From Campylobacterota bacterium (GTDB taxonomy: Bacteria; Campylobacterota; Campylobacteria; Campylobacterales; Sulfurospirillaceae): a DNA stretch of 5,664 nucleotides. The stretch's first letter is position 1. Every line of letters begins with the position of its first letter. The notes under the pieces were generated by a model. That model had not been told where the DNA came from. It searched no databases and saw only the letters and a list, made by a program, of their open reading frames with translations. Location of the stretch: contig RZYK01000137.1 in assembly GCA_009930355.1 (NCBI GenBank), positions 1 through 5,664 on the forward strand, written 5' to 3'. This document shows, piece after piece, positions 5,560 through 5,664 of the stretch. A program made the position numbers and the translations under genes.

Positions 5560-5583
5560 TAAAAAACAAAGCCGTTTTATAAA
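5555..5583 (+). promoter_or_regulatory. Probable sigma70 promoter driving a stable RNA to the right
   Basis: TTGGCT (5555-5560) and TATAAA (5578-5583) are spaced by exactly 17 nt. No start codon with an open frame follows in the remaining 80 bases, so the transcript appears to be non-coding at least at its 5' end. The boxA-like element downstream points to an rRNA operon. An upstream TATAAA at 5524 is a weaker candidate for a second start. Confidence 0.5.
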
Positions 5584-5630
5584 GAATAACTTAAATCGAG
5601 AAAAAATTTAAAAAAAGTATGAGATTGGTT

Positions 5631-5640
5631 TGCTCTTTGA
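5631..5640 (+). promoter_or_regulatory. boxA-like antitermination element (TGCTCTTTGA)
   Basis: TGCTCTTTGA matches the boxA core of bacterial rRNA leaders (TGCTCTTTAACA in E. coli) at 9 of 10 positions. In the nascent RNA, boxA is bound by NusB-S10 and lets RNA polymerase read through the long untranslated operon. It lies about 40 nt after the expected transcription start, a reasonable position in an rrn leader. The 16S gene itself is not in the window. Confidence 0.5.
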
Positions 5641-5664
5641 AGCACTTTTTGAAACAGAGTGCTT
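5640..5664 (+). other. Hairpin at the right edge, part of a probable RNA leader
   Basis: AAGCACT (5640-5646) and AGTGCTT (5658-5664) are perfect 7-bp arms around an 11-nt loop. The right arm ends exactly at the window edge, so the stem may be longer. No T-run can be seen. Directly after boxA, such a hairpin fits a structured rRNA leader or processing region. Confidence 0.45.

Noticed and set aside
1..5664. CRISPR array, insertion sequence, tRNA or defence system
   Set aside because: No spaced direct repeats, transposase motifs, terminal inverted repeats or tRNA-like cloverleaf were recognised; the genes are housekeeping genes.

Overview
The window looks like chromosomal core sequence from a Campylobacterota (epsilonproteobacterial) species, plausibly Sulfurospirillum or a close relative. 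This rests on the low-GC coding style, AT-rich promoters with poorly conserved -35 boxes, and the epsilon-like flavour of UvrB and polyphosphate kinase. The genus is an inference from protein style and was not checked by any search.

Layout, left to right. Positions 1-297 (+) hold the C-terminal end of a DnaQ-type 3'-5' exonuclease that is cut by the window edge. It runs tail-to-tail into, and overlaps by 23 nt, a gamma-class carbonic anhydrase-like protein (275-802, -). That gene lies one base downstream of a full-length polyphosphate kinase ppk1 (804-2921, -, GTG start), and the two look like a translationally coupled pair. A 94-bp gap (2922-3015) carries an AT-rich 10-bp hairpin, a likely ppk1 promoter and a 16-bp perfect palindrome. 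uvrB follows (3016-4992, -), complete with all helicase motifs and the C-terminal UVR domain. uvrB is divergent from a two-gene operon of very small proteins (5054-5287 and 5284-5502, +): a coiled-coil protein and a ZapA-like protein, joined by an ATGA overlap. The last 162 bp (5503-5664) contain no gene. They hold a sigma70-like promoter, a boxA-like antitermination element and a hairpin running off the edge, which I read as the leader of an rRNA operon (or another stable RNA) starting just outside the window.

How the genes relate: this is housekeeping DNA (DNA proofreading or repair, polyphosphate storage, cell division or cytoskeleton, stable RNA), not an obvious accessory or defence island. 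I see no mobile element, CRISPR or tRNA.

The most unusual signal is a short palindromic word, TCTTTACATGTAAAGA. It occurs as a perfect 16-mer inside ppk1 and again 1 nt after the uvrB stop codon, and as a 12-nt partial copy inside uvrB. In both genes it is read in the same frame as Thr-Cys-Lys-Glu-Glu, apparently without lengthening the protein. Three copies in 5.7 kb is far beyond chance and suggests a genome-wide recognition word of unknown purpose.
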